From the NCBI GenBank assembly GCA_028456385.1, contig JALNQF010000277.1, positions 1 through 55,397 on the forward strand: a stretch of 55,397 bases of DNA, in the 5' to 3' direction. Both the position numbers and the translations under genes were made by a program. The notes below the pieces were generated by a model, which saw only the letters and a program-made list of their open reading frames with translations, made no database searches and had not been told where the DNA came from. Below, one piece after another: positions 35,935-47,100 of the stretch; within the stretch, counting starts at the first letter, position 1; every line of letters begins with the position of its first letter. This DNA comes from Ophiosphaerella korrae (lineage: Eukaryota; Ascomycota; Dothideomycetes; Pleosporales; Phaeosphaeriaceae).

Positions 35935-36490
35935 AATGACTGAACATCCTTTGTACCTACAGTAACTTAGTTAATAGAAATATTTAGTGCATAAGGATGA
36001 AGCAATAAGTTCACTTTGATGGAGTGGACTATTCCCAAAGCGGAAATGCATAACTTGAATATTTTTAAACACTCCCAGCGGTCCTCTCAGGGAAGATAGA
36101 CGGAGCATTCGATACTAAGTTAGGGTTGGCTAAACGCCGTGCGACTAGCAAGTGACGCGGCCCCTCCTACGACTATAAACGTCCATGTGCATGCTCAGCA
36201 ACCTCGTTAGTACACGTATGCTCGACAATAGTCCATTGTAGCCGATCAACCGTAACTAAAATAAATGACTTAACGTTGGAACACTGTTGGTAAGTTAAAA
36301 GTATAACAACAAGTTTGGTTTTCTAACTCAAAAGAAGAATGGGAAGGGGGTGCTGATTTTAGGGCCTTGAACGTGATTTCTTTTTGTTTTGGGGAGGGGG
36401 GTCCCAAATATCGGACGCATATTTAATATTTGAATCCGCCCTCTTTGAAATCTCGTACTTCCATGTCAATATATTTCCTGATATTGAACA
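35935..36490. other. Intergenic, no gene seen
   Basis: Mixed composition, a G-rich run near 36,390-36,400, no supported ORF on the plus strand. A minus-strand ORF (36359-36739) is antisense to the ANTH gene and rejected. Confidence 0.4.
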
Positions 36491-37898
36491 ATGCTGCAAA
36501 TTTCTAAGATCGTGTCGTCCGGTCGAAACCCCCTTGCGAAAGCAGTGAAGCATGCTACCAAATTTAAGATATGTTATAGACAACGTCACGAACACTGTAT
36601 TAATATATACTCGAACAGCTTGCCGCGCCGAAGACCAAACACATTTCACGTATACTGGCGGCGACATATGATGGGGAGCTCGGTGCCGCCGAAATTTTCC
36701 AGACCTTGCAGAGTCGTATGCTGAACTCAGCATGGACAACAGTATTCAAGTCGCTCATTGTCGTTCACATGATGATGAAAGAAGGACAGCCAGACGTAAC
36801 ACTCAGGTATTTGGCTGATCACCCACAGCGCCTCTTGGCTATCAATAGTAAAGGTATCTCTCTTCACCAATTGAGGAATCAGATAAAAATTGCCGTTTAC
36901 AGCGAAAAAGATATTTCTCTATAGAGTGCTGCTAACCTGCATAATAGTGGAGAAACGAGATCATAATTTGAAATCATACGCTGACTATCTTACTCAACGC
37001 ACCAAGTCATATTCTGCAACCAAAATCGATTGCATAAGAATGGGGACGGGGTATTTAGCTAAGCTAGGTTTCAGCAATGAGATGTCACAGGAGGTTATCA
37101 GCATCCAGGACATGATATCTGCCCTCTTAGCATGCGGAGTAAGATTATCATTCTTGAAATTGGATAGAACTAATGCTTGCCCACAGGTCCTGCTTTCGGA
37201 GCCACAGGATGAAATCTCTCTCGTTGCGTTCCGTCTCCTAGTCAAAGATCTCCTAGACTTGTTCTCTCTCATAAATGAATGCATGATAGTCATACTACGT
37301 AAGTAAGGTCGATGATTTCAGACTGTTCATGTTGACAGTACTAGATCATTTTTTCGAGCTTCCAATAGCGGACGCCAAGAGGACGTTACATATTTACCAA
37401 ATATGTGTAGAACTTGCAAACGATATCGTTGGCTATTTCTCCGTAGTGGGGAGATACAAACACGTTTTGGGACTAGACATACCGAAGTTCCATTATACAC
37501 CATTTGAATCAGCTGAGAGATTGCACGATTATATTAGAGGTCATAAGAAAACCATTGACGACTCAAATCAGCTGTCAAAGCCATCACCTGACTCCATATT
37601 CGAGCCCAGAGAAGCACCAAAGTCAACCAATGCTATAACTACGCAGAATCTAACAGACTTTCCCGAGCCTGGAGATCAAGATCATGTGCAGCCCAACACT
37701 GATCATGTTCAGCTTCCTATTCAAAATATCGACTTCATTTATGCACCATGCAGCCCCCCCTCTCCAAAGCATGCCACTGGCATTCGCGAACAACAAGCCC
37801 AGCTAGCGCATCCCAAGACTTTTGGCTCAATAGATTTGGAAATGGACACAAATGGAAGAACACAAAGCATGCTTCTATCATCTCCGGCCCAGCACTGA
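36491..37898 (+). CDS. ANTH-domain (AP180/CALM-like) endocytic adaptor paralog, 5' splice doubtful
   Basis: Exons about 36491-36568, 36619-36853, 36948-37298, 37339-37898. The last three join in phase over introns of 94 and 40 bp. The ANTH domain is nearly continuous: NPLAKAVKHATKFK, then KHISRILAATYDGELGAAEI, WTTVFKSLIVVHMMMKEGQP, LKSYADYLTQRTKSYSATKI, DEISLVAFRLLVKDLLDLF and FELPIADAKRTLHIYQICVE. In the family this domain binds PI(4,5)P2 via Lys-rich helices in clathrin-mediated endocytosis. After about 330 residues the tail is Pro/Ser-rich; an IDLEMD stretch recalls a clathrin box and no NPF motif is seen. The first intron has no GT donor in the required phase (AAGATATGT instead of an expected AAG|GTATGT), so the gene may be non-functional or mis-spliced. 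It is shorter than usual AP180 proteins, so probably an accessory paralog. Confidence 0.78.
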
Positions 37899-38435
37899 GC
37901 TCTGTGCTTCTCATGGCAGGGTGATTGTTCTGCTGGGAATCACGATCGATTCGCGCCGTGGCTATTGAACCATCCGTCTGGGCGTTGATCTGTAGTAAGA
38001 TGTCAAAATTTGGGGGATGTAAGGGTTGCTCTATTGTAGAATGGGGTTTGAAGACTAAATAAGGTCGGTCACTGCGTAGCGAGACACATGGTGTGACGAG
38101 ACACTTTTTCATCCGGACTTTCGGGTTTTTCACAACGCGCATATAAATATTAAGGCTGGATACATATCGTTTTTGCCGCTTCTATTCTCTTGTTTGTAAG
38201 TCTCCGACGAGGAAAAATGTTGTGTTGCTTGTTGCATCAATCGTTCTGTGGACGTTGTTCATTGACACTTCAAAAACACTCCCCTGTTCTTTCACAACAA
38301 CGACCATCACTTGCGCATTCGGAGGGATGAAGAGGTAGTCGAGATCTCAAAGATTAAGGTGCTGAGCCTCAGAGGCTAGTTCAAGGTGGGGCGTGTCTAT
38401 TCCGGCAGTTTCTCCGTATCGATGCAGCAGTGTGG
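37899..38435. other. Intergenic edge of the gene island
   Basis: Normal composition to about 38,435, no gene seen. The last nine bases (38427-38435) are CAGTGTGGG, repeated at 51304-51312. Confidence 0.45.
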
Positions 38436-38441
38436 GCAGGC

Positions 38442-38478
38442 TGCATGTCATCTAACCATGGGTTTGCCAAGGATGCCA
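38442..38478 (+). repeat. Left terminal inverted repeat of element 1
   Basis: Begins GCATGTCATCTAACCATGGG. Two mismatches to the inverted copy at 51261-51297; partly matched by 54240 onward. Confidence 0.75.
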
Positions 38479-38522
38479 TGGGCCTAACCAAGAAGAGGCA
38501 CCGAAATACAGCCGACGTTCAG

Positions 38523-38600
38523 CCCATGGTTAGGCCGAATTTTCCCATGGTTAGGCCGAGTTTTCCTATGGTTAAGCAGAGTTTTCTTATGGTTATTTCT
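38523..38600 (+). repeat. Subterminal 21-bp tandem repeat
   Basis: Units CCCATGGTTAGGCCGAATTT at 38523, 38544, 38565 and a partial one at 38586. The later copies are changed to CCTATGG and CTTATGG, consistent with CpA-to-TpA decay. Confidence 0.8.
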
Positions 38601-38623
38601 CGTAAAATCACGTTCTAAACACA

Positions 38624-41600
38624 ATGGCCAGCTTAGATACTGTATTTGGCCTGTTTAACCCTTTCGCTATCTAGAGGGAAGATTCTATTGATGAAGATCG
38701 CACGCTTAAGCTTGGGGACCTATTTGCCGCCCCCGTTAATAGTAGTAGGGACGAAACAACTGACCCTACCTAGGTAAAGTAGTTTAGAACACGTTCTAAA
38801 TGCGTTCTAACTAACGTGTAGGAAACTCTTACTATATTTACGGTTAGTAACAGTAGAGGCCCTCCCCTCTCTACCGCAAAGGTACTATAGGTACTAGCTG
38901 TGCCTATGTATCCTTTAAGTGTTAATAGAGGGTGCGCCTACGTTGTTCCTATTACAAGAACTAATTTTAGTAAACTACTAACAAAGAAGTAGATTTTAAG
39001 GAAAGCTATATAGGTAAACGCACGTTAGAATACGTTGTAAACATAATCTAAATATATTCTAGTTCTAATATTTAAAGGCTACTAAAACGAACAATCGTCT
39101 AATAATATTACCTTTTTTTAATAACTTACCTACAACAAGATAGAGGTATAACTATATAGGTATAAAGAGGTACCCTTATCTCTTAAACGCTTTATAAATA
39201 TATCTACATCGTAGTATTAATAATAAGCTTTAAGAGAAGATTAGGAAACTTTAATACACTCCTAGGAAACTTCTTACTACTATAAAGTAGAAAGCTATAA
39301 AGTAGGTTTAAACGCGTTTTAGATTAGTTCTAAACGTATTTTAGTATATCTACTAATATAGTAGTATCTACATTAGAGTATAGAAGTAATTTAAGTTAAG
39401 TATATACCTTTAACCTAATAATAACTATAGGCCTATTATTCTAGAACAGACACGTATAGTACGTAGTAAGCTAGATTATATTAAGAACACGTTACTAATA
39501 TATTTAGCTAATAGCTAGAAAGTGTTAGCCCTTTATTAGATATAGAAGCTAGTCCTAGTAGATACAAGATATAGAGAGGTACTTTACCTAGAGTATTAAT
39601 CTAGACGTAGATCTTAAATACCTTAAGCATTTATTTAAGTATAGATTACTAACTAAGGAGTAAGAAGTAGAGCGCTATTACGTTATTAAGCTTATATTAG
39701 CTAGAGTAGATAAGTATAGTAAGTTTTAACGATTTAAATTTAAATCTATTACAAATATATTTCTAACGTGTTTAAAGATATTAACTATACCTAAGGTCTA
39801 GGAATTCTCGTATATAATAACTGTAAGGCCTATTACTATATTATTATTCTAAATAATATCTAGACGTCTCCCTATTTTATTATAATTGTATTTAGAGAAT
39901 ATACTTATATCTTACTACCTCCTTTAATAGTAGAGGATAAAGATATAAAGGGCTTAGAGGAGGTTTTATAACCTATATTAACTCTAAGCCTAACAAGATA
40001 TAGGTTTATATAGAAATAGGATTAGAGAGTATTTCTAACGTGTTTAGCCTAGTTTCTTAATTTGCCCTAGCTTAAGGTATATCTTTCTAGCTATAGTATT
40101 TGTTCTATTAAGGAGCTATATACTATATTTATAAATAAGGATTATATTACAACTATTATTAAAAGGGAAAAGCTAAGTTAATTCCTTTATTATTACATAG
40201 TTAAAAGTATTATATATAAGTAGAGGACTTAGTATTAAATCCTAGAAATAGTATAAAAATATTTAAAACACGTTCTAAACGCAATCTTATAATAAGTAAG
40301 TATATATCTAGTAGGTCCTATCTAGCGTATTAGGTAATATTATTATCTATTTCTTTAATAAACAGGCAAAGATCCTACTTAACCTTAATACGTTCTAGAT
40401 AGATATGTCGTATAAGCGTCTCTATAGAAGTTAGGTAGAGATCCTAATAGCTACCTTTTATTTAAGATAGAATAAACGTAGGGGTTAAGTATAAATACAA
40501 TTAGAACGCGTTCCTAACTAGTTTTAGTTATTACGCTTAGCTAAATTATTACTAATATATCCTATTATAATATATATAAGTTAAGCTTTATAAGCTTCTT
40601 TAAGCTTATAGGTAAGCGTATAAGAAAGCCTATATAATAGCGTTACCTTTATAGAACTAGGTTCTATAGAACTACTATTAATATATATAGTAAGTAGATA
40701 GAAAGTAAGATATTTTACCTAAACGTATTTAGAACACTATTAAAACGCGTTCTAGGCCTTAGGTAATATCTAAAGAGTATTAATCTACAAGGTAGAAACT
40801 AGAGATAGTAACTAGCTTCGTATACTTAGTTCTATCTAGTTTACTTTATACGAACGATTAATACTATATATAGACCTAGTTTATTATATACTAAAGACTC
40901 TCTTTAAGGCTGTATAATATAGGTCTAAAAAGCTAAAAGAGCTAAGGAGTACTTTAAACTATTAGATCTCTTAGCTTATAAGTCTCTCTAACGTATTTAT
41001 AACGTGTTCTAATTATATTTTAGTGTATAAAGATTCTTAATTTATTTAAAACTAGGCTATTAACAAGAAAAACCTAGTTATTATAGCTAGGATAGTAAGG
41101 TATTATAGTAATATAAATAAAGATGTATAGAATAGGTTAGAGTTGTATACAAATATAGCTAAGTAAGCTAGGTAGAAGAGCTATAAAATAGAGATATAAA
41201 CTCTACTCCTAGAGGCTATACTAAAGTAAGTACTATAGATTATATTAAGAACGTACTTTTAACGTATTTAAAGCGGCCTATAAATAGATCTCTAAGATAT
41301 ACTTAAGTTTAATAGTATAGATAAATATAGTACCTATAGATCTTACTATAGGCTAGTATCTATATCGCAGTAATACTTGTTAAATAGAGAGAGAAAGAAG
41401 AGTAAGTACTCTCTAATAACGTTATTAATATTCCTACTAAAATATATTTAGAATGTACTTAAAAGTAGTTTAAAGCTAAGACTAATATCTCTAATAGTAA
41501 TAAAGATATACTAAGTATTAAAATACTAGTAAGGAGTTAAAGAGCTACTCTAAGAGGAGTACTACGTAGAGGAGAAACTTTACGTAATTAAACTTAGTCG

Positions 41601-43702
41601 CCCTTAGTTATAGTAGCGAGGTCTTTACTAGTAAGATTATTACTAGTAAGATTATTACTAATCCTAGAGTATAATATAGAACTTGTTTTAAATACCTTCC
41701 TAACGTGTTCTAGGCCTATAAGCTTGTAAGTAGGCGTTTAAAGCCTTACCTAGTAGGCTATAATATTAAATTAAGTAATTTAAGACTAATAGAGGTTACT
41801 TAAGATCTAATAAGTAGCTTTTAAGCTTAAGAGGAAGGAATTTAAGCTCTAAAAGGAGATAGAAGAATATAAAGAGAGGAAATAGTAAGAAGTAGTAGCT
41901 AAATAGGTTTAAGTAGTATAAATAGGCTTAGAACGCAATCTAAAGATATTCTAGCGTAGAAAAATTTTCTTTACTTAAAATCTCTATTTTTCCTTACCTT
42001 ACTTCTCTATATTATTCTCTTCTATCTCCTCTATCTCTATCTATAATATAAAAAACAAGACTCTACTTCTTATAGTATATAACTAGATTATATTTTAAAC
42101 GCGTTCTAATCTTATTTTAGCTAATTTATTAGAGATATACTAAACTAGCTTCTCTACTACTAGGTACACCTAAATTTATTAAGAATATTAATAGCTTCTA
42201 TACTATATATCCTAGTAAGTTATTCTATAGAGTAAAGTAGACCCTATATAATAAGTAAGTATATAGAGTATATACTTAAATATAATCTAAATATATTTAT
42301 AACGCGTTCTAATTTTATACTAGAAGAAATTTAGCAATTAAAGTACTTTAATCTATTATATCTAGCGAGCCTATCTAGTGTATAAGATTAATTCTGTTAA
42401 GACTAGGTAGCGTTTAATTTCTAAAGAGGCTAATACTCTCTACTTCTACTACGTAGTAGTTATACCTAGAGATCTATAGTTAAAAGAGTTCTAAGACGTA
42501 TACAAATTACATTCTTTAATAATTCTTCTTATAGTAACTTAATAAACTACTAGAGAACTTAAAAAGAAACTTAGAAGCTAATTAGAAGATCTAGAACGCG
42601 TTGTAAATACGTCTAAAACACGTTCTCTCTTACTAGATCTAGCTTCTCTCCTCTTACGTCTTTTAAAACAACAAAAGTAGTTATATATATAGTCTTGTAT
42701 AGAAGAAGAGATTACTCTATTACTAGTAGATAAGTCTCTTCCTAAGAATCTTATTCTTATACTAATATACTAAGTAAATAACTTAAAGCAAAGGTAAGTT
42801 AAGAAAAAAGTAAGTTTCTATTAAAATATCTTTGTATTACGTTTATAACACGTTTTAGGTTAATATAAATAAATACTATTAGCTTCTTATAGAAAATAAT
42901 CTCCTACCTATATATAAGGTTTGTAGTAAGAATAATAATATAAAGTGTATTTTTATTAGGTCCTATATAAGTAGAAAGTACTTTAATTTTATATAGAGTA
43001 ACTATATATAGTAATATAGTAGATCTTTTATTAAAGAAAACTATAAACTAAACTAAAATCTCTTATTATCTATTTATAAACATATTTTAACCTATATTAA
43101 AACTTATTCTACCTATCTACTAGAAATTAACTATAGATTAGCTAAAAGTTAAAATACTTAATATTAGCGTATAAGTCCTCTACATTAGCGCTAGAGGAGA
43201 AGAAATATACTAGAATATATTAGAAAGACACTTTAATTACGTTTTAATTTCTTACTCTTAGTATTTTTATCTTCTTCTAGATAGCTAGTATAAGGGACCT
43301 AGCAACGCTAAACACTAAAAATATAGGATATACTAACTATATTAAGCTAGAACATATTAATATTATATTTATAACACGTTTTAATATACTTACCTTAGGC
43401 TTACTACTCTCTAGAGTAGTAAAGAGTAGCTATATATATAAGTTAAGCTCTTATATAGTAATATAGCAAAGTTACTTATACTCTTATATATTATAGGTCT
43501 CTTAGTAGATAATACAATTATAGCGCTCTATTATATTATTATAGAACTCTAAAAGTATTATTAGAATATGTTTATAACTTACACAAAACGTATTACAATC
43601 TATAGATATAATATACTATATTATAAAACGTGCTATAGACGTAATTAAAATATATTTTAACTTACTCTTAACTTTCTAACTATACGCTATAGATAGCTTA
43701 CC
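38624..43702 (+). pseudogene. Multi-intron gene of element 1, RIP-degraded (5' and central part)
   Basis: ATG at 38624 opens MASLDTVFGLFNPFAI, then a TAG (former TGG) and REDSIDEDRTLKLGDLFAAP. Exon 1 (38624-38773, 150 nt), exon 2 (38822-39013, 192 nt; includes STAKVL and RGCAYVVPITRTNFSKLL) and exon 3 (39063-39296, 234 nt) are all whole codons in one frame if the 48-, 49- and 48-bp introns between them are removed. Stops in these exons are TAG and TAA, mostly at sites explained by TGG, CAA or CAG. At least 15 further similar introns follow to about 42,860, and open stretches between them still look protein-like (for example LTKEQEVERYYVIKLILARV near 39,690). The frame resumes at 50,747 after the gypsy insertion. 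I cannot name the protein. A transposase or recombinase is the obvious guess from context only. Confidence 0.6.
38774..42858 (+). repeat. Array of at least 17 similar short introns with GAACGCGTTC palindrome
   Basis: Clearest members: 38774-38821 (48 bp), 39014-39062 (49), 39297-39344 (48, donor G now A), 39466-39507 (42), 40004-40047 (44), 40251-40296 (46), 40484-40527 (44), 40705-40755 (51), 40978-41023 (46, donor G now A), 41226-41273 (48), 41669-41713 (45), 41907-41954 (48), 42075-42120 (46), 42810-42858 (49). Less certain: 39719-39777, 41402-41465, 42268-42323. The typical plan is GTAAG, then one or two AACGCGTTCTAA or AACACGTTCTAA blocks, then CTAAY and TTCTAG or TTTTAG. Spacing averages about 240 bp. 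The same plan is seen at 54447-54488 and 54799-54844 in element 2. Confidence 0.7.
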
Positions 43703-44151
43703 TGTTATAGGGCTAATTACTAGGGTCGACTTCTTAGTGCCTAAAGAGTTGTTAGTAGATTGTAAGTTAATATTAAAAGCTTATATAGTAATCTACAATA
43801 ACTATAAACAATAGAAGATGTTTTGCAACTATCTTGTATTAGCGTTCTATAGTTAAAAGATTGAATTACTAATACTATCCTAATAATACGCATTGTTACT
43901 AACTATATACTCGTACTATCTATCTAGCTTCGCGACTTTGTAATTACTAAGATCGCAAATTTACAAATTTATTACGTGTCTAGCTTCGTAACTTTATAAA
44001 CGCTAAGATTGCGAATTTACAAATTTGTTACGTATCTAAGTTATAGTATACTTCCTAATCTAGGTTATTACTCTACTTATCCTGTGTTTTGTTAGCAACT
44101 AAGTCAAGACTAATTAGTTCTATCTAGTATTCTCTTGTTATAGTCGTAACA
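43703..44151 (-). repeat. 3' LTR of element D
   Basis: 449 bp, TGTTATAGGG...GTCGTAACA. It contains two copies of a unit of about 55 bp (TAGCTTCG.AACTTT...AAATTTGTTACGT) in the middle. Confidence 0.92.
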
Positions 44152-47100
44152 CTATCCCCTCTTCTAAGTAGGTTCCTATTAATCTACTCTAAAGCTAAAG
44201 TTATTAGTCTTATTTCTTTGTTAATCTCTAGCTCTTTATTACTCCCTATACCTTCTCTTTCTTAATGTAATAAACTTCTTCTTGTAGCTTATATTGTTTG
44301 TAATAGGGTTAAAATATTCCTCTATTATTATTATACTAAATTAGGCCTTTTATACTTTATATCCTTAAAAGACAGTAAATATTATAATAAGTATATTCTT
44401 ACTAATATTTAGTATAAGTATAATTTGTTAAGTATTTTACTTATAGAGTGTAAGTATTTAATTACTATATAATTGTTTTCTACTAAATTGTATAGGGCGA
44501 GCTATTAATAGGGCTTAAGTGCAACTATTATTATAGCTTACTATAGCTAAGGCTAAGCGTAAGTTAACTCTTTATAAGCTAGTAGAGCTTTATTCTTACG
44601 TTAAGCGTCTTTGTAAGATAAAGGCTTATAATAATACTAAGTTATCTAAATAGTTTTGTATAATAGAAGCTAAGTTAGACTTTAATAATATAGTTAGGGC
44701 TACTCTAGCTCCTATTGTATTAAACACTCCTATTACTTCTCTATCTAGTAGTAGTAATATTAGTTTTCTTAGTTTACTACTAGGTGTTCTAGAGGGTTTT
44801 GATTTTAGAAGTCTTCTAGTATCTTAAGGTAGTTAAGGTTTTCTTCTAGTTCCTATATATCTTCTTATAGTTGTCCTTTCTTGTCTATACCTATTTATTT
44901 TACTAGGTAGTAATTCCTACTATTATAGAACTAGTATACTAGGATTTCTTTAACTTCTTATTCTTCTTATTCTCTATATATATCTACTTTATATACTAGT
45001 AGTTCTGCGTCTTGTAGTACTTGTTCTAGTAGTAATATATAGAATATTAGGTATATCCTTATCTTATCTAGTAGCTTTAATTTAAATATAACTAGTATAA
45101 CTTTCTTTTTAATCTCGTATAGTCTAATTTTAACATAATCTAGTTTTAAACTAGATCGTTTACTCTTAATATTCTTCCTAACTAACTATACTTTTTCTCT
45201 CTCTCTAAATTAAGGTCTCTTTTTATATTTCTTGTTGTAGTACTTTACTATTTAATTATATAGGAATTCTGCGTCTTATCTTAACTAATTATATATTTCC
45301 TTTATTCTATTTATAAAGTTTTCTCCTCTTAGAGTCTAAGATTCTATATTCTTTAGCGTTCTATATACACTAGGGTTAAATCTATAGTTTATAAAGAAAA
45401 GTAATACTCCTATTACTATATTCTTTGCGCTGTTGTATACTAATTGTACTATAGGTAGTAGCTATACCTAGTTATTCTACTTGTAGTTAAGGTAGCATCT
45501 TAGGTATTATTCTATTATTTAATTCGCTTGTTCTAATTATCTATCTATCTATAGATAATATACTGTTAATATTACGTATTGTATTCTTAATTACGCTATT
45601 ATTATTCTCTATAGTTTTAATATAAATTATACGTCTCTATCTATAATAATCTTATCTAGAATACTATACTAGCTTATTATAGTTCCTAAAACCTAGTGTA
45701 TAGTAACTTCTATCTTACTTTTCTCTTTATATAGTCTAAAGTATATATACTTTATAAGTTTATTTACTATTATAAGTATTCTATTGTATTCTACTCCTAA
45801 TATTAGATCTTTAGACTTAGGTAGCTTCGTAATAAAGTCTATTGTAATAACTCTCTATAGTTATCTTAGTACTTCTACTAGTTGTAGTATTCTATATAGT
45901 ATATATCTATTATACTTATTTCTCTAGTATTCTATATAGTCTCGTAGTACTTCTTCTACTAATTATCTTACTTTTAGGATATAGTAGTCCTATAGTAGTC
46001 TATTTAATATTTTCTTAATGCCTTAGTAACTATATACTAGTAGTTTATAGAATTATTATATAAATTCTCTCTAGATCTTTCTTAGAATATATATTCTTCT
46101 GTATGCTTATATAAGTCCTTCTTAGATCTCTAATTTTTCTATTTCTTTAGATACTTCTTGCGTTGTTTTCTAAATCTATTTATCTAGCTTACTGCTTGTT
46201 CTTTTAAGTATAGTAGCTATTTTAGGTGTATTTAGGATTAAATATCCTACTTCGTTCTTAACTAGAACTATACTAGTAGCGCTTACTTCTTCTTGTAAGT
46301 CTAGTCTTCTACTAAGGGTATCTATAAATTAGTTGTCTTTCCCTTTTATATATATAATTTCTATATTAAATATTAATAAGAATTCCTACTATCTTATATA
46401 TTATTATAATAGTTCTTTATTTAGTATAAATCCTATAAGATTCCTATAGTCTATATAGACCTTTGTTTAATATTTTACTCTTTATAGGTATACTCTCTAT
46501 TACTTAAATACTTTGTAGATTACTAGTATTTCCTTATTATAAATTAGGTAGTTAAGCTCTACTAGCTTTATTTTCTTAGAAAAGTATTTAACTAAGTATT
46601 CTTATTTAGTTCTTAGATCTTCTTGTATTAGTGCTATTCTGTAGACTAAATTAGATGCGTCTATTTTTACTATTACTAGTAGGTCTAGGTTGTATATTCT
46701 AATAACTAGGTTTTCTATAAACTTTCTTTTAATCTTGTTAAATACTTCTTTGTATTCCTTTATCTATTTAAATAGTGTATCTTTTTTTATAAGCCTTGTT
46801 ATTAGTTCTATATCTTTAGACTATCTTACTATTAACTTTTTATAAAAGTTAGCTAAGCTATAGAATTATTATACCTCTCTTAAGTTTTTAGGTGTTAGCT
46901 ATTTGTTAATTAACTTAATCTTTTCTAAATTAATCTTGATTTTTCCTAGTTCTATAATAAATCTAAGGAAATCTATTTCCTTTATATAGAATTTGCATTT
47001 TCTTATCTTAAGAAATAACTTATTTTCTACTAGCTTCTCTAGTACCTTATATACGTGTTGTACGTATTCTTCTTCTATTTTTAAGAATATAAGGATATCG

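Noticed and set aside
35741..35965. 74-codon ORF overlapping 35695-35934
   Set aside because: Out-of-frame overlap with a better-initiated ORF; neither shows a domain and this one has the weaker start.
38430..38618. 62-codon plus-strand ORF
   Set aside because: Made of the 21-bp tandem repeat (repeated PMVRP) and TIR; no coding evidence.
38774..43640. Periodic motif read as a CRISPR array or satellite
   Set aside because: Repeats are about 47 bp with intron signals and variable sequence, spacing is about 190-200 bp of open coding-like sequence, and the host is a eukaryote.
38624..43702. Starship captain (DUF3435 tyrosine recombinase) as identity of the intron-array gene
   Set aside because: One segment near 40,070-40,150 superficially recalled a recombinase C-terminus, but residue changes needed are not RIP-explainable and no catalytic Arg/Tyr set was found.
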